Shown piece after piece: positions 22,088-29,962 of a stretch of DNA of 32,261 nt. Origin of the DNA: Amaricoccus macauensis (GTDB lineage: Bacteria; Pseudomonadota; Alphaproteobacteria; Rhodobacterales; Rhodobacteraceae); the NCBI RefSeq assembly GCF_014201905.1, contig NZ_JACHFM010000011.1, forward strand, positions 1 to 32,261, in the 5' to 3' direction. The translations under genes were made by a program, and so were the position numbers. How positions within the stretch are numbered: the first letter of the stretch is position 1; every line of letters begins with the position of its first letter. Below the pieces are notes generated by a model. The model was not told the DNA's origin and searched no databases. It was given only the letters and a program-made list of their open reading frames with translations.

Positions 22088-22091
22088 AATT

Positions 22092-22400
22092 TCAAGGCCG
22101 CGCTGGTTCCCGACTGTCGGAGTAGATCTTGGCGTCATCCCCGAACCAGAGCATCCACCGCGCCATGATCTGGTTGACCTCCTTGGTGGCGCTCTCGTGC
22201 TCCCGGCCGAGGCAGTTCAGATAGTCCTGCATGGCCAGCAGGTACGCCTGATACTCCTGGTTCAGGAAGTCGCGGAACTCGCGATCATCCGCTGGGGGCT
22301 TGACCTCCTCCGGCGGCACAGGCCGCAGGCAGGCTTCCTGGGCAGCGGTCGAGCCTGCCGCCCCTAAGGTGATCCCCAGCGCCAGAACCCACCGTTTCAC
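22092..22400 (-). CDS. Small secreted protein of the transfer region
   Basis: A 102-residue protein with a clear signal peptide: M-K-R-W, a hydrophobic stretch A-L-G-I-T-L-G-A-A-G, and a likely cleavage after T-A-A-Q or just before it. The mature part is helical and charged, with two cysteines (C-L-R-P and L-N-C-L-G) that could form a disulfide. The start overlaps the stop of the TrbM-like gene by 4 nt, so both are translated together. I do not recognise a named family; small periplasmic proteins of this kind accompany many type IV secretion loci. Function unknown. Confidence 0.7.
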   Translation of the reverse strand: MKRWVLALGITLGAAGSTAAQEACLRPVPPEEVKPPADDREFRDFLNQEYQAYLLAMQDYLNCLGREHESATKEVNQIMARWMLWFGDDAKIYSDSREPARP

Positions 22401-23017
22401 GGGGTGCTGCCCAGCGTGATCGTCGGCTGCTCCGCGATTTCGGTCAGCTCCTCAGGGGTCAGGGTCAGCGAGAAGCCAGTGTCGGGGTTGGAGAGAAAGA
22501 CCGGCGAGACGTAGGGCTCACCGCCGACGCCGGTCGGAATGGTGATCTGGAACCGGAAGGCGACACGCTCCGCTGCCACCGGCGCCCCCAGGAACCAGGT
22601 GCCCCCCTCGAAGACCGAAGGGATGTACTCGGCGTCGGGGTAGCAACTCGGCCTGGCGAAGGTGTAGTCGGCGGTCTCGTCGAACGTCATTGGCGCTGGC
22701 TCGGGGCAGATCCAGCCGACGCGAGACTGGCGGGACGGCCGAGCGAATGCGACCTCGGCGGCGTCATAGGCCGAGCCGTCGCTCATCGTGCAGGTGTCGA
22801 AGGGCGGCTCCGGCGGCCGGTCGGTGATGCGGTCGATCATGTAGTCGTAGGCGTCGCTGCAGGTTCCGGATGGCTCGCTCGGAAACCCCGCCGCCATGCA
22901 GAGGATGACGGCACAGTCGATGTCGTAGTCCGCCGCGGCGGAGGGCAGGGGGGCGAACGTTACCGCGCCTCCGAGCGCAGTGACGGCGAGGCAGCCAAGG
23001 GTCAGGAGACGAGACAT
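22397..23017 (-). CDS. TrbM/KikA-like periplasmic transfer protein
   Basis: A 206-residue exported protein with signal peptide (S-R-L-L-T-L-G-C-L-A-V-T-A-L, cleavage near A-A-A-D). The mature N-terminus has C-A-V-I-L-C-M-A-A-G-F-P and then C-S-D-A-Y-D-Y-M-I-D-R-I, which resembles TrbM/MpfK proteins (C-x4-C-L-x2-G, then C-x-x-A). The C-terminal half is beta-rich and ends in P-T-I-T-L-G-S-T-P. Several cysteines suggest disulfides. ATG 23017 has GGAGGA in front and lies 16 nt inside the repC gene. TrbM-type proteins take part in mating-pair formation or entry exclusion. The resemblance is limited to the Cys motif, so the family is only probable. Confidence 0.5.
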   Translation of the reverse strand: MSRLLTLGCLAVTALGGAVTFAPLPSAAADYDIDCAVILCMAAGFPSEPSGTCSDAYDYMIDRITDRPPEPPFDTCTMSDGSAYDAAEVAFARPSRQSRVGWICPEPAPMTFDETADYTFARPSCYPDAEYIPSVFEGGTWFLGAPVAAERVAFRFQITIPTGVGGEPYVSPVFLSNPDTGFSLTLTPEELTEIAEQPTITLGSTP

Positions 23018-24153
23018 GACGGGTTCCTCCAGGTCTGGAAATGAGGGGGCACGATGGGGGTGGGGCAGGGGCCGTCGGTCCCCCGAGTCCGGTGCAGGAG
23101 GCCGAACAGGTTCCGGCTGAGGCGAAGCGAGCCAGTCTCGGCGCGTGCGGACATCGCCCGGACCCATGCCGCTGGACTGCGAATGGCGCCTCGGCGCTCG
23201 ATACTGCCGGCGTCAGCGAGCAGCACCAGGACCGCGGCGCCGGCCCGGCCGAGCTCGGCCTGAGCTTCGGCCCATATCGCGTCGGCGATGCCGATCTCGG
23301 CTGCGCGCTCATAGGCAGCAGCGGTCACGCTCGCCCAGCTCACGGCGCCGTCGCTTTTCTCGATGCGGATGCGCCAGTCGACCGGAAGCGCCGCCGCCAG
23401 CATGTCGAGGGTGATGTGACGAAGCGCGTCGGCCCCGGCGTCGCTCCGGCTTCTGTTCGGTCTACAGACAGAAATCTCACCCTTCTCTGTGGTGTTGGGT
23501 CGGACGATTTCGTCGGTTCGGTCGGACGAAAAGATCCGACCGCCGGCATCCTCGCTGTCGTCCGCCAGCACCATGATCGCGGCCTCGAGCCGACCGACCA
23601 GGGCCGCGAGGTCCCGAAGAGGAAGTCCGCGGTGGCGGCCTGGGCAGACGTCAAGGGCAGCGGTCGCGCGAAGCGCCAGGTCGCCTCCGATCGCGACGAG
23701 CCCGCGTAGCTGCCGCTTCAACTCGGAAACCCGGGCGGCCAGCCGCCGCCGCTCGTCGAGCTCGATTTCCGCCTCGACCGCGGCGTGTTCGATCCTTTCG
23801 ACGGCCGCGAGCATCGGCGAGAAGTCGATGCCTTGCAGGACGACGATGCGGCCGCGCCGGCGCTGGATCATCCGGCGACCTCCGCCGGCGGAACGGTCGA
23901 CCACCAGGCCGTAGGCCTCGAGCCGGCGGATGTGACCGCGGATGGTGCGCGGATCGCAGCCGCGCTCGTCGGCGAGGTCCTGCACGCGCGCCGGCGAGAT
24001 CGGCCGGTCGGCGTCCCTGGGGACATAGCACAACAGCGCGTGGCCGGTGACGAGGACCGCGTCGGGCAGGCCATGGGCGACGGCCGCCAGGCGCAGGACA
24101 CGGTGAAGCTCCCCCTGCGGGAGCCGGGGTTCGACGGACTGCTCTTTCTCCAT
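23002..24153 (-). CDS. repC: RepC-like plasmid replication initiator
   Basis: A 383-residue protein of RepC type. The N-terminal winged-helix part has I-S-P-A-R-V-Q-D-L-A-D-E-R-G-C-D-P-R-T-I-R (52-72), R-R-L-E-A-Y-G-L-V-V-D-R, and R-R-R-G-R-I-V-V-L-Q-G-I-D-F-S-P-M (98-114), the last being the characteristic D-L-S-P-L region of RepC. A long coiled helix follows (R-R-R-L-A-A-R-V-S-E-L-K). The C-terminal domain shows W-A-E-A-Q-A-E-L-G-R-A-G-A-A-V and S-P-A-A-W-V-R-A-M-S-A-R-A-E-T-G, the usual RepC end. No repA or repB precedes it. ATG 24153 has GGAGG six bases upstream. It overlaps the trbM-like gene by 16 nt. It may drive replication, or act as a regulator on an element that uses the RPA initiator. 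Confidence 0.78.
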   Translation of the reverse strand: MEKEQSVEPRLPQGELHRVLRLAAVAHGLPDAVLVTGHALLCYVPRDADRPISPARVQDLADERGCDPRTIRGHIRRLEAYGLVVDRSAGGGRRMIQRRRGRIVVLQGIDFSPMLAAVERIEHAAVEAEIELDERRRLAARVSELKRQLRGLVAIGGDLALRATAALDVCPGRHRGLPLRDLAALVGRLEAAIMVLADDSEDAGGRIFSSDRTDEIVRPNTTEKGEISVCRPNRSRSDAGADALRHITLDMLAAALPVDWRIRIEKSDGAVSWASVTAAAYERAAEIGIADAIWAEAQAELGRAGAAVLVLLADAGSIERRGAIRSPAAWVRAMSARAETGSLRLSRNLFGLLHRTRGTDGPCPTPIVPPHFQTWRNPSCLVS

Positions 24154-24245
24154 TCCTGACCTCCGGTCGAGAGGTGCGAGGGCGTCCGACAGAGCAAATC
24201 CTCCTCATTCGCCGGAGGGCGGTTTTTCCTTGCCTGCTGTGGACC

Positions 24246-24289
24246 GGGTCGCTAGCCTGCAAGGTGACAGACTTTCGGGCTAGCGACCC
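24246..24289. repeat. 12-bp perfect inverted repeat in the repC leader
   Basis: GGGTCGCTAGCC (24246-24257) and GGCTAGCGACCC (24278-24289), with a 20-nt loop. It would fold as a strong stem-loop in RNA from either strand. It sits about 95-135 bp upstream of the repC start. Its right arm shares bases 24286-24289 with the next hairpin, so the two cannot both form fully. Confidence 0.75.
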
Positions 24290-24323
24290 TCGGTGGACCT
24301 CGTGCCTCCGAGGGTTTCTTTTT
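24286..24323 (+). terminator. Rho-independent terminator pointing away from repC
   Basis: ACCCTCGG (24286-24293) and CCGAGGGT (24308-24315) form an 8-bp stem, followed by TTTCTTTTT. The direction is plus, opposite to repC. No plus-strand gene lies just before it, so the RNA ending here is likely a short non-coding transcript from 24160-24245, antisense to the repC leader. Confidence 0.7.
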
Positions 24324-24647
24324 GGGTCGAGGGCCTAGGCGGTTTATCGCCGTCTGAGCGGCATTGCCCTTTCGCTCAACCCTTGGCTGTTAACCTCTCC
24401 TTCATCTTGTGGTTAGCCTCCGGCGCCGCCACGACCGCTGGCCCCGCTTCACGGAGGGAATCTAGCGGCTCGCGACAGCGACTCGACCTTGGCCCGGAAA
24501 CGAACCCTGTGCCAGAGAAAAGTCAGAAATTCGAAAATTCCTGATTTTCGAGTATTGACATCCTACGAATCTGGCGATTATCGTCACGCTTGGAATACAG
24601 CGGAATTTCGCCTACGGCTTCTCGATCAAAAATCGAGAGCCAAACGA
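24324..24647. other. Divergent promoter region
   Basis: There is no convincing gene between the terminator and the small plus-strand gene at 24648. A small inverted repeat GGCG/CGCC lies at about 24339-24352. The sequence becomes AT-richer after 24520. Promoters for repC (minus) and the transfer operon (plus) should lie here, but no clear -35/-10 pair stands out. Confidence 0.35.
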
Positions 24648-24926
24648 ATGGAAAGCAGGCAGCAGCTCGTAACGAACTATGTCCGATCGTTTGTACAAAA
24701 TGATGGAGGCTCTCTCCGCTTCGCCCCAAAAAGGGATGAGGACGGTCGGATGTGTTGGGAAGTTTTTGGCATATACCCAGACGGAGAGGAGCAGCAGATC
24801 AAGCTGTCTGGCACGGGACGGCCAAAGATACTCAAGTCAGCCGATGCGGTCATTGCCTATTGGCAATCGATCTACCCGGAGGCGAGTGAGGTTACAATTC
24901 CAATACTTTCCAGCGATAGCAAGTAA
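24648..24926 (+). CDS. Small hypothetical protein before the transfer operon
   Basis: A 92-residue soluble protein starting at ATG 24648 (GAGAG ahead). An open frame extends upstream to 24489, but the added residues look random, so the shorter start is preferred. Visible features are N-Y-V-R-S-F-V-Q-N-D-G-G-S-L-R-F, C-W-E-V-F-G-I-Y-P-D-G-E-E and the helical A-D-A-V-I-A-Y-W-Q-S-I-Y-P-E-A at the end. It is less GC-rich than its neighbours, which fits a recent arrival. I do not recognise the family. It ends 51 bp before the membrane protein gene and may be the first gene of the vir operon or an independent regulator. Confidence 0.55.
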   Translation: MESRQQLVTNYVRSFVQNDGGSLRFAPKRDEDGRMCWEVFGIYPDGEEQQIKLSGTGRPKILKSADAVIAYWQSIYPEASEVTIPILSSDSK

Positions 24927-24955
24927 GGACGAATCGAGTTTCAGTCCTAATCCGC

Positions 24956-24964
24956 TTATCCACA
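24956..24964 (+). promoter_or_regulatory. DnaA-box-like site before the transfer operon
   Basis: TTATCCACA, an exact DnaA box, ends 13 bp before the membrane-protein start. It could be chance, or part of a second origin linked with the RepC-like initiator. Confidence 0.35.
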
Positions 24965-24977
24965 GGGTAGCGGAGCG

Positions 24978-25394
24978 ATGAGCGGGCGGTTTGCCGACCC
25001 GCGGGTGGTTGATCTCTCGGAGGCGACCGCCGAGTTGAGGACTCGCCGCAGAATCCTCCGCGACAATCGCCGCAAAGACTTCGCGCGGAAGTTGCGACGG
25101 CTGACCATTTCGCGGTCGGCTCTTTGGGTCGCCGGGTTCTACGCGACGCTCGGCGCTTGTACCGCGCTCTGGTGGCACTGGGATGACGTCGGGCTACCGC
25201 GGCTGCTGATGGGATCGCTACTGCTCGTTGCCGTGCTTCTCGTGATCGGCCGGGAGGTCGTCGCGACGCATCCGGTGTGGATGCTGTTGCCGCCGGCGGC
25301 GATCGTGGTGGCGGCGTTCTTCTGGTATCCGCTGGCGCCGACGGCGGCGATCCTCGCGCTGGTCCTCATCATCAACCTGGTATGGCTGGCATGA
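24978..25394 (+). CDS. Membrane protein of the transfer operon
   Basis: A 138-residue integral membrane protein. A charged N-terminal 45 residues with R-R-R-I-L-R-D-N-R-R-K-D-F-A-R-K is followed by about four hydrophobic helices (46-64, 74-91, 98-115, 118-136). The basic N-terminus should stay in the cytoplasm. No domain name comes to mind; similar small proteins stand in front of virB1 in related elements. Its TGA overlaps the ATG of the lytic transglycosylase gene (ATGA), which places it in the virB operon. It might assist envelope anchoring of the mating apparatus, but nothing in the sequence proves that. Confidence 0.7.
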   Translation: MSGRFADPRVVDLSEATAELRTRRRILRDNRRKDFARKLRRLTISRSALWVAGFYATLGACTALWWHWDDVGLPRLLMGSLLLVAVLLVIGREVVATHPVWMLLPPAAIVVAAFFWYPLAPTAAILALVLIINLVWLA

Positions 25395-26158
25395 AGACGC
25401 GGGCAGTAGTCATGGGCTTCTGCGCCTCGGTTCTTCTGTCCGGAGGGGTCGCTCGCGCCGACGTTTGGGAGTTCGACAGACAGGGGAACGTGCTCAGATC
25501 TCCGGATACGCGTGAGTCTGATAATAGCTATTATGTGAGAAACGTTTCCGGTGAACCCGCTACACCGGTGGTCGGAATGTCCACCCGGAACGTCAACAGC
25601 GCCATCTACGAGCCGATGGCCGAGGGTGTCGCCGAGGTCTATGCGGCCCATCCGGCAGTCGCCGGTGCCGGCCTCGACGAGGCGGATTTCGTCCGGCTCT
25701 TTGTCGCGCTGATCGACCAGGAGTCGCGCTTCAACCCGGCCGCCGTTTCGCCGAAAGGCGCGCGCGGGCTCGGCCAGCTGATGCCGGAGACCGCCGCGCT
25801 CCTCGGCGTCGACGCCGGCGAGCCGATGGCGAACCTGCACGGCGCCGCACGCTACCTGACGGAGCAACTCGCCGCCTTTGGCCGGGTCGACCTGGCGCTC
25901 GCCGCCTACAACGCCGGGCCGCAACGCGTCGAGCAGTTCCACGGCATCCCGCCCTTCCGCGAGACCCGCGACTACGTCGCGAAGATCACCGCCGCGGCCG
26001 AGCTCGCCGACGCGGGTGCCGCCCCGGCGTTCGCGGCGCGGCCTGAGCCCGCGCGAGCGTTCGCCTCTCCCTCAAGCCCCGAGCTCGAAACCAATGCCCT
26101 CGAGCCGATCTCTCTCGCAGCCCCCGCACAAGGAACCGTGCTCGAATGGAAAAGATGA
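25391..26158 (+). CDS. virB1: VirB1-like lytic transglycosylase
   Basis: A 255-residue exported enzyme. The signal peptide covers residues 1-23 (cleavage after A-R-A). The SLT domain spans about 95-205: A-L-I-D-Q-E111-S-R-F-N-P holds the catalytic glutamate; G-A-R-G-L-G-Q-L-M-P-E-T-A and A-L-A-A-Y-N-A-G-P follow in the normal order. The C-terminal 50 residues are Ala/Pro-rich and probably disordered. It locally opens peptidoglycan so that the type IV secretion channel can be built. The start ATG 25391 overlaps the preceding stop by 4 nt, and its 3' end overlaps virB2 by 13 nt. All active-site features are kept. Confidence 0.93.
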   Translation: MKTRAVVMGFCASVLLSGGVARADVWEFDRQGNVLRSPDTRESDNSYYVRNVSGEPATPVVGMSTRNVNSAIYEPMAEGVAEVYAAHPAVAGAGLDEADFVRLFVALIDQESRFNPAAVSPKGARGLGQLMPETAALLGVDAGEPMANLHGAARYLTEQLAAFGRVDLALAAYNAGPQRVEQFHGIPPFRETRDYVAKITAAAELADAGAAPAFAARPEPARAFASPSSPELETNALEPISLAAPAQGTVLEWKR

Positions 26159-26487
26159 TCGCGACCACGCGCCGGATGATCGGTCTCCGGCTTCCCTCGG
26201 TCATGCCCGGCACGGGGCTCGTCTGGCTGCTGCTCGGCCTCTTCGCGGTCGGCGTGGTCGTCGGCGGCCCGGCGGTGGCGCAGGACCTGTCGCCGATCGA
26301 CACCTTCTTCGCGACCCTCGGCGCGGCGCTGACCGGCACCACCGGCCGGGCGATCGGCCTCGTCGCGCTCGCCGCCGTCGGCGTGATGTTCCTGTTCGGG
26401 CGGATGAACATGGGCTTCGCCGTGTCGATCTGCGTCGGCCTCGTCATCCTCTTCGGCGCCGCGACCATCCTCGGCGGCTTCGCGTGA
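26146..26487 (+). CDS. virB2: VirB2/TrbC pilin
   Basis: A 113-residue TrbC/VirB2 family pilin. A long signal-like N-terminus ends near G-G-P-A-V-A-Q-D (about 44-51), where processing is expected. The mature part has two hydrophobic helices: G-R-A-I-G-L-V-A-L-A-A-V-G-V-M-F-L-F-G, and A-V-S-I-C-V-G-L-V-I-L-F-G-A-A. They are separated by the short basic-polar turn R-M-N-M. This is the usual pilin design, polymerised with lipid into the conjugative pilus. It overlaps virB1 by 13 nt and the virB3 start by 4 nt, so it is made as part of the operon. Confidence 0.92.
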   Translation: MEKMIATTRRMIGLRLPSVMPGTGLVWLLLGLFAVGVVVGGPAVAQDLSPIDTFFATLGAALTGTTGRAIGLVALAAVGVMFLFGRMNMGFAVSICVGLVILFGAATILGGFA

Positions 26488-26765
26488 GCTTCTCCGCGCC
26501 CTGCTTCCAGGCACTGACCAGGCCCGTCTCGATGATGGGCCTGCCGCTCACCTACGTCGTCATCCTCGCGATGACGACGATGGGCGGCTTCATCGCCACG
26601 CTCAGCTTCGTCTACTTCGGCGCGTCCGCGATCATCGGCTACGCGGCGCTCCGCGCGCTCGCCGCCTGGGACCCGCGGATCTTCGACGTGATCCTGACGA
26701 GCCTGCGGCGGACGCCACTGCCGGCGGGCTGGCTGCGCGGCAAGGGGGTCGTCTACCGTGCTTGA
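26484..26765 (+). CDS. virB3: VirB3 inner-membrane protein
   Basis: A 93-residue protein with the VirB3 pattern: an N-terminal F-Q-A-L-T-R-P-V-S-M-M-G-L-P motif, then one or two membrane helices (V-V-I-L-A-M-T-T-M-G-G-F-I-A-T-L), and the C-terminal W-D-P-R-I-F-D-V. GTG 26484 overlaps the virB2 stop (GTGA), and the gene ends 8 nt inside virB4. VirB3 associates with VirB4 at the base of the secretion channel. Length and motifs are normal for the family. Confidence 0.92.
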   Translation: MSFSAPCFQALTRPVSMMGLPLTYVVILAMTTMGGFIATLSFVYFGASAIIGYAALRALAAWDPRIFDVILTSLRRTPLPAGWLRGKGVVYRA

Positions 26766-29115
26766 AAGCGTGCGCACCCTCGCCCGCCGGCGGCTGGAGC
26801 CGCGCGAGCGGCCCGACGACGCCGTGCTGGTCCGGCACCTGCCCTACGTCGCTGCCGTGACCGACGACGTGCTGATGCTGCGCGACGGCGAGATCATGGC
26901 GACCTTCGCCGTCGACGGCATCGGCGCGGCGACCGCGGAGAGCGTCCTCGTCGGCGACGTGGCGGACGCGGTGCAGGCGGTGGTCGCCCAGGCGACTCCC
27001 GATCTCGGCTTCCATCTCCACCGCGTCTCCTTCGTCGCCGACGCGCGGCTCAAGCCGCCGCTCGACGCCGATCCCTTCTCCTTCGAGGTCAACCGCCGCT
27101 GGCAGGCGGCGCTCGCGGCCATGGAGCTGCGCGAGCGCCGCTCGTTCCTGACCGTGGTGCTGCGACCGCAGAAGCTCCTTGGGCTCTCGACCCGGCTCTT
27201 CGGCGCCGGTGCGGCAGCACAGCGAGACCACCTCGCCCGCCGCGTCGAGCGGCTGAACGAGACCGTCTCCTACCTGATGGAGACGCTGGCCGTTGCCGGC
27301 CCCGAACGGCTCACCGTTGACGACGGCCGCTGGCTGGGACTGCTCCGCACCCTGGTCACCGGCCGCTTCGAGCCGATCCCCCTTCCCCAGACCTTCGAAC
27401 CAGTGGCGAACCTCGTCGCTGGCTCCAGCGTCCGCTTCGAGGGTGACCGCTTTCTCGTGCCCGGCGCCTCGACCGAGGACATGCGCTTCGGCGCGGTCTT
27501 CTCGCTCAAGGCCTACCCGGCCGCGACGACGCCGGGCATCTTCGACCACTTCGACCTCGACTTCGACAGCGTCGTCACCCACTCGTTCACGCCGATCGAG
27601 CAGTTCGAGGCGCTGGCGCGGATCCGGCGCACCGTCCGCCAGATGGGCGCCGCCGATGACGCCGCGGCCTCGCTGCGTGGTCAGCTGATCGACGCGGCCG
27701 ACGACCTCGCCTCGGGGCGGATTTCCTTCGGGCTGCACCATGCCTCGATCGCCGTCTTCGCCCGCGACGAGGAGGAGCTCGACGAGGCGGCGGCGCAGGT
27801 CCGCGCCTCGGGCCAGCGCGCCGGCTGCGTACTGGTGCGGGAGGACATCGGCGCCCGGTCGACCTGGTTCGCTCAGCACCCCGGCAACCAGGGCTACCGC
27901 GCCCGGGCGGCTATGGTCTCGTCGCGGAACTTCGCGCACTTCACCGCGCTGCACGCCGCGCCTGGAGGGCTCGACGCCGACCGCACGCCGTGGGGTGAGG
28001 CGGTGACGGTGCTGCCGACCGTCTCCTCGAGCGCGTACCGCTTCAACTTCCATCTCGGCGGCAAGGCCGGCGAACGCACTGTCGGCCACACGCTGGTGCT
28101 CGGCCAGACCGGCTCCGGCAAGACCCTCGGGACCGCATTCCTGATTGCGCAAGCGCGTCGCACGGGCTGTCGCGTCATCGTCTTCGACAAGGACCGTGGC
28201 CTCGAGATGCCGGTGCGCGCCATGGGCGGCGCCTACAGCGCGGTGCGGCTCGGCGAGGCGACGGGGTTCAATCCCTTCGCCGCCGAGACCGACGACCGCG
28301 GCCGCACCTGGCTCGCCGACTGGCTGGCGGCGATGCTGTCGCGCGAGGGGCCGCTGACGGCGATCCAGAGCCAGGCGCTCACCCAGGCCGTGGCGGCGAA
28401 CGCCGAGACCGATCCGGGCCTCAGAACCCTCGCCTCCTTCCGCCGGCAGTTCCGCTCGGTCGACGACGACGGCGCGCTCTTCGACCGGATGGGCGACTGG
28501 GATCAGGACGGCAGCTTCGGCTGGCTCTTCTCCGGCGCCGGCGTCGACACGCTCTCCTTCGAGCAGCCGGTGACCGGGTTCGACCTCACCGAGATCTTCG
28601 ACACAAGCGCCGTCAGGACCGCCTGGCTTTCCTACGTCTTCCGTCGCATCGAGCGCACCGTCGAGGACAGCCGACCGACGCTGATCGTCCTCGACGAGGC
28701 CTGGAAGCTCCTCGACGACCCCTACTTCGAGCGCCGGCTGAAGGACTGGATGCTCACGATGCGGAAGAAAAACGTCGCGGTGGTACTGCTGACCCAACGC
28801 GTCGCCCACATCCGCGAGAGCAAGGCCGGCGGCTCGATCCTCGAGTCGGCGGTGACGACGATTCTCTACCCGAACTCGCGCAACACCGCCGAGGAGCTGG
28901 CACCCCTCGCCCTCTCCGATCGCGAGCTCGACTTCGCCTGCGTCAGCGCGCTCGAGGCGCGGCTGGCGCTGATCCGCTCCGGCGGCGCCAGCGCCATCGT
29001 CGACATGGACCTGCGGGCCCTCGGGCCCCTCGTGAAGGTGCTCGGCGGCGGCGCCGGCGAATGGGCGCCCGAGGGCTGGCGCGAGCGCCCCGAGTTCTGG
29101 AAGGAGATTGCCTGA
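26758..29115 (+). CDS. virB4: VirB4 ATPase
   Basis: A 785-residue ATPase of the CagE/TrbE/VirB4 family. An N-terminal domain of about 430 residues leads to Walker A GQTGSGKT (449-456). V-F-D-K-D-R-G follows, then T-L-I-V-L-D-E-A-W-K-L-L-D (Walker B, DE 646-647) and V-V-L-L-T-Q-R with the usual spacing. The length is in the normal range (780-820). It energises pilus assembly and substrate transfer. Start GTG 26758 lies 8 nt before the virB3 stop. The sequence is intact. Its stop shares one base with the next start (TGATG). Confidence 0.96.
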   Translation: MLESVRTLARRRLEPRERPDDAVLVRHLPYVAAVTDDVLMLRDGEIMATFAVDGIGAATAESVLVGDVADAVQAVVAQATPDLGFHLHRVSFVADARLKPPLDADPFSFEVNRRWQAALAAMELRERRSFLTVVLRPQKLLGLSTRLFGAGAAAQRDHLARRVERLNETVSYLMETLAVAGPERLTVDDGRWLGLLRTLVTGRFEPIPLPQTFEPVANLVAGSSVRFEGDRFLVPGASTEDMRFGAVFSLKAYPAATTPGIFDHFDLDFDSVVTHSFTPIEQFEALARIRRTVRQMGAADDAAASLRGQLIDAADDLASGRISFGLHHASIAVFARDEEELDEAAAQVRASGQRAGCVLVREDIGARSTWFAQHPGNQGYRARAAMVSSRNFAHFTALHAAPGGLDADRTPWGEAVTVLPTVSSSAYRFNFHLGGKAGERTVGHTLVLGQTGSGKTLGTAFLIAQARRTGCRVIVFDKDRGLEMPVRAMGGAYSAVRLGEATGFNPFAAETDDRGRTWLADWLAAMLSREGPLTAIQSQALTQAVAANAETDPGLRTLASFRRQFRSVDDDGALFDRMGDWDQDGSFGWLFSGAGVDTLSFEQPVTGFDLTEIFDTSAVRTAWLSYVFRRIERTVEDSRPTLIVLDEAWKLLDDPYFERRLKDWMLTMRKKNVAVVLLTQRVAHIRESKAGGSILESAVTTILYPNSRNTAEELAPLALSDRELDFACVSALEARLALIRSGGASAIVDMDLRALGPLVKVLGGGAGEWAPEGWRERPEFWKEIA

Positions 29116-29249
29116 TGCGCCCGAAATTGCGGTGGCTCTGGATCGCGCTGGCCGCGGCCGCGCTCGGCGGCTGCGCCGGCTACACCGACAAGACCAGCCC
29201 CTGCGTCTGCAACTGGGCGCCGATCGGCGACGCCGCGGTTCCGGCATGA
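29115..29249 (+). CDS. Small lipoprotein between virB4 and virB5
   Basis: A 44-residue predicted lipoprotein. The signal part R-P-K-L-R-W-L-W-I-A-L-A-A-A-A ends in the lipobox L-G-G-C, with the lipidated cysteine at residue 20. The mature peptide is only 25 residues, holding T-D-K-T-S-P-C-V-C-N-W. Two further Cys could form a disulfide. Size and position suggest an entry-exclusion or VirB7-like protein; VirB7 is a small lipoprotein too, though usually placed between virB6 and virB8. Overlaps at both ends (1 nt and 4 nt) show it belongs to the operon. It is easily missed by annotation. Confidence 0.72.
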   Translation: MRPKLRWLWIALAAAALGGCAGYTDKTSPCVCNWAPIGDAAVPA

Positions 29250-29962
29250 CGGCGCGGGTTCGCAAGGCGGCTGCGCTCGCGGCCCTCGGCCTCGCCCTTC
29301 TGGCGGCGCCGGTCGACCGGGCCGCGGCCCAGGGCGTGCCGGTCTACGATGCGACCAGCGTCGCGAAGTTGATCGAGCAGATCGCGACCCAGGCCGAGCA
29401 GCTCGCCACCATGAAGACCCAGCTCGAAAGTCTGACCGGAGCGCGCGGCATCGGCGCCTTCCTGAACGCCCCCGACGACATCGCGGCGCGGGCGGCGGCG
29501 ACGAACCTCAACGGCATCGTCGACGGCGCGATCACCGGCAGCCCGATCCTCGGCAACACCGCGCGGCTCGCTTCGGCGATCGAGCGGCTCAAGGGCAACT
29601 ACCAGCTCGACCTGCTCGGCCCCTACGCGAGTTCCGACATCGTCCAGTACCGGGCCCTCGCCAACCTCGGCGGCTCGTCGCTCGCGGCGATGGCGACGGG
29701 CGAGGACAGCTACAGCCGGGCGAACGAGGCGATGACCCGGGTTAACCAGCTCGTGCCGCAGATCGACGCCAACACTGACGTCAAGGCAGCGATCGACTTC
29801 AACACCCGGGTCCAGATCGAGCAGATGCAGGTGATGAACGAGCTGCTGCGCGTGCTGTCGGCGCAGGCGAACGCGACGGGTGCCCAGGCGCTGTTCATGA
29901 CCCGCGAGCAGATGGCGTCGCGGGAGTTTATGAAGGTTGGAACGGGAGGAGTAACTCCATGA
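29246..29962 (+). CDS. virB5: VirB5/TrbJ-like pilus-tip protein
   Basis: A 238-residue exported protein. After a signal peptide (cleavage near A-A-A-Q) comes a helical protein with the typical V-Y-D-A-T-S-V-A-K-L-I-E-Q-I-A and A-T-M-K-T-Q-L-E-S-L-T-G opening of VirB5/TrbJ, and a C-terminal helix Q-M-Q-V-M-N-E-L-L-R-V-L-S-A-Q-A-N. VirB5 is a minor pilus component that sits at the tip and helps host recognition. The ATG overlaps the lipoprotein stop by 4 nt, and the end overlaps the next gene by 4 nt. The assignment is firm from the pattern and gene order. Confidence 0.9.
   Translation: MTARVRKAAALAALGLALLAAPVDRAAAQGVPVYDATSVAKLIEQIATQAEQLATMKTQLESLTGARGIGAFLNAPDDIAARAAATNLNGIVDGAITGSPILGNTARLASAIERLKGNYQLDLLGPYASSDIVQYRALANLGGSSLAAMATGEDSYSRANEAMTRVNQLVPQIDANTDVKAAIDFNTRVQIEQMQVMNELLRVLSAQANATGAQALFMTREQMASREFMKVGTGGVTP

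Noticed and set aside
24293-24544. Plus-strand 83-codon frame before the transfer operon
   Set aside because: It starts inside the terminator hairpin, has no Shine-Dalgarno and no protein-like pattern.
26632-29265. Very long minus-strand open frame across virB4
   Set aside because: It is a shadow of virB4: composition is Arg/Gly/Ala-heavy without any domain, while the plus strand codes for a complete VirB4.
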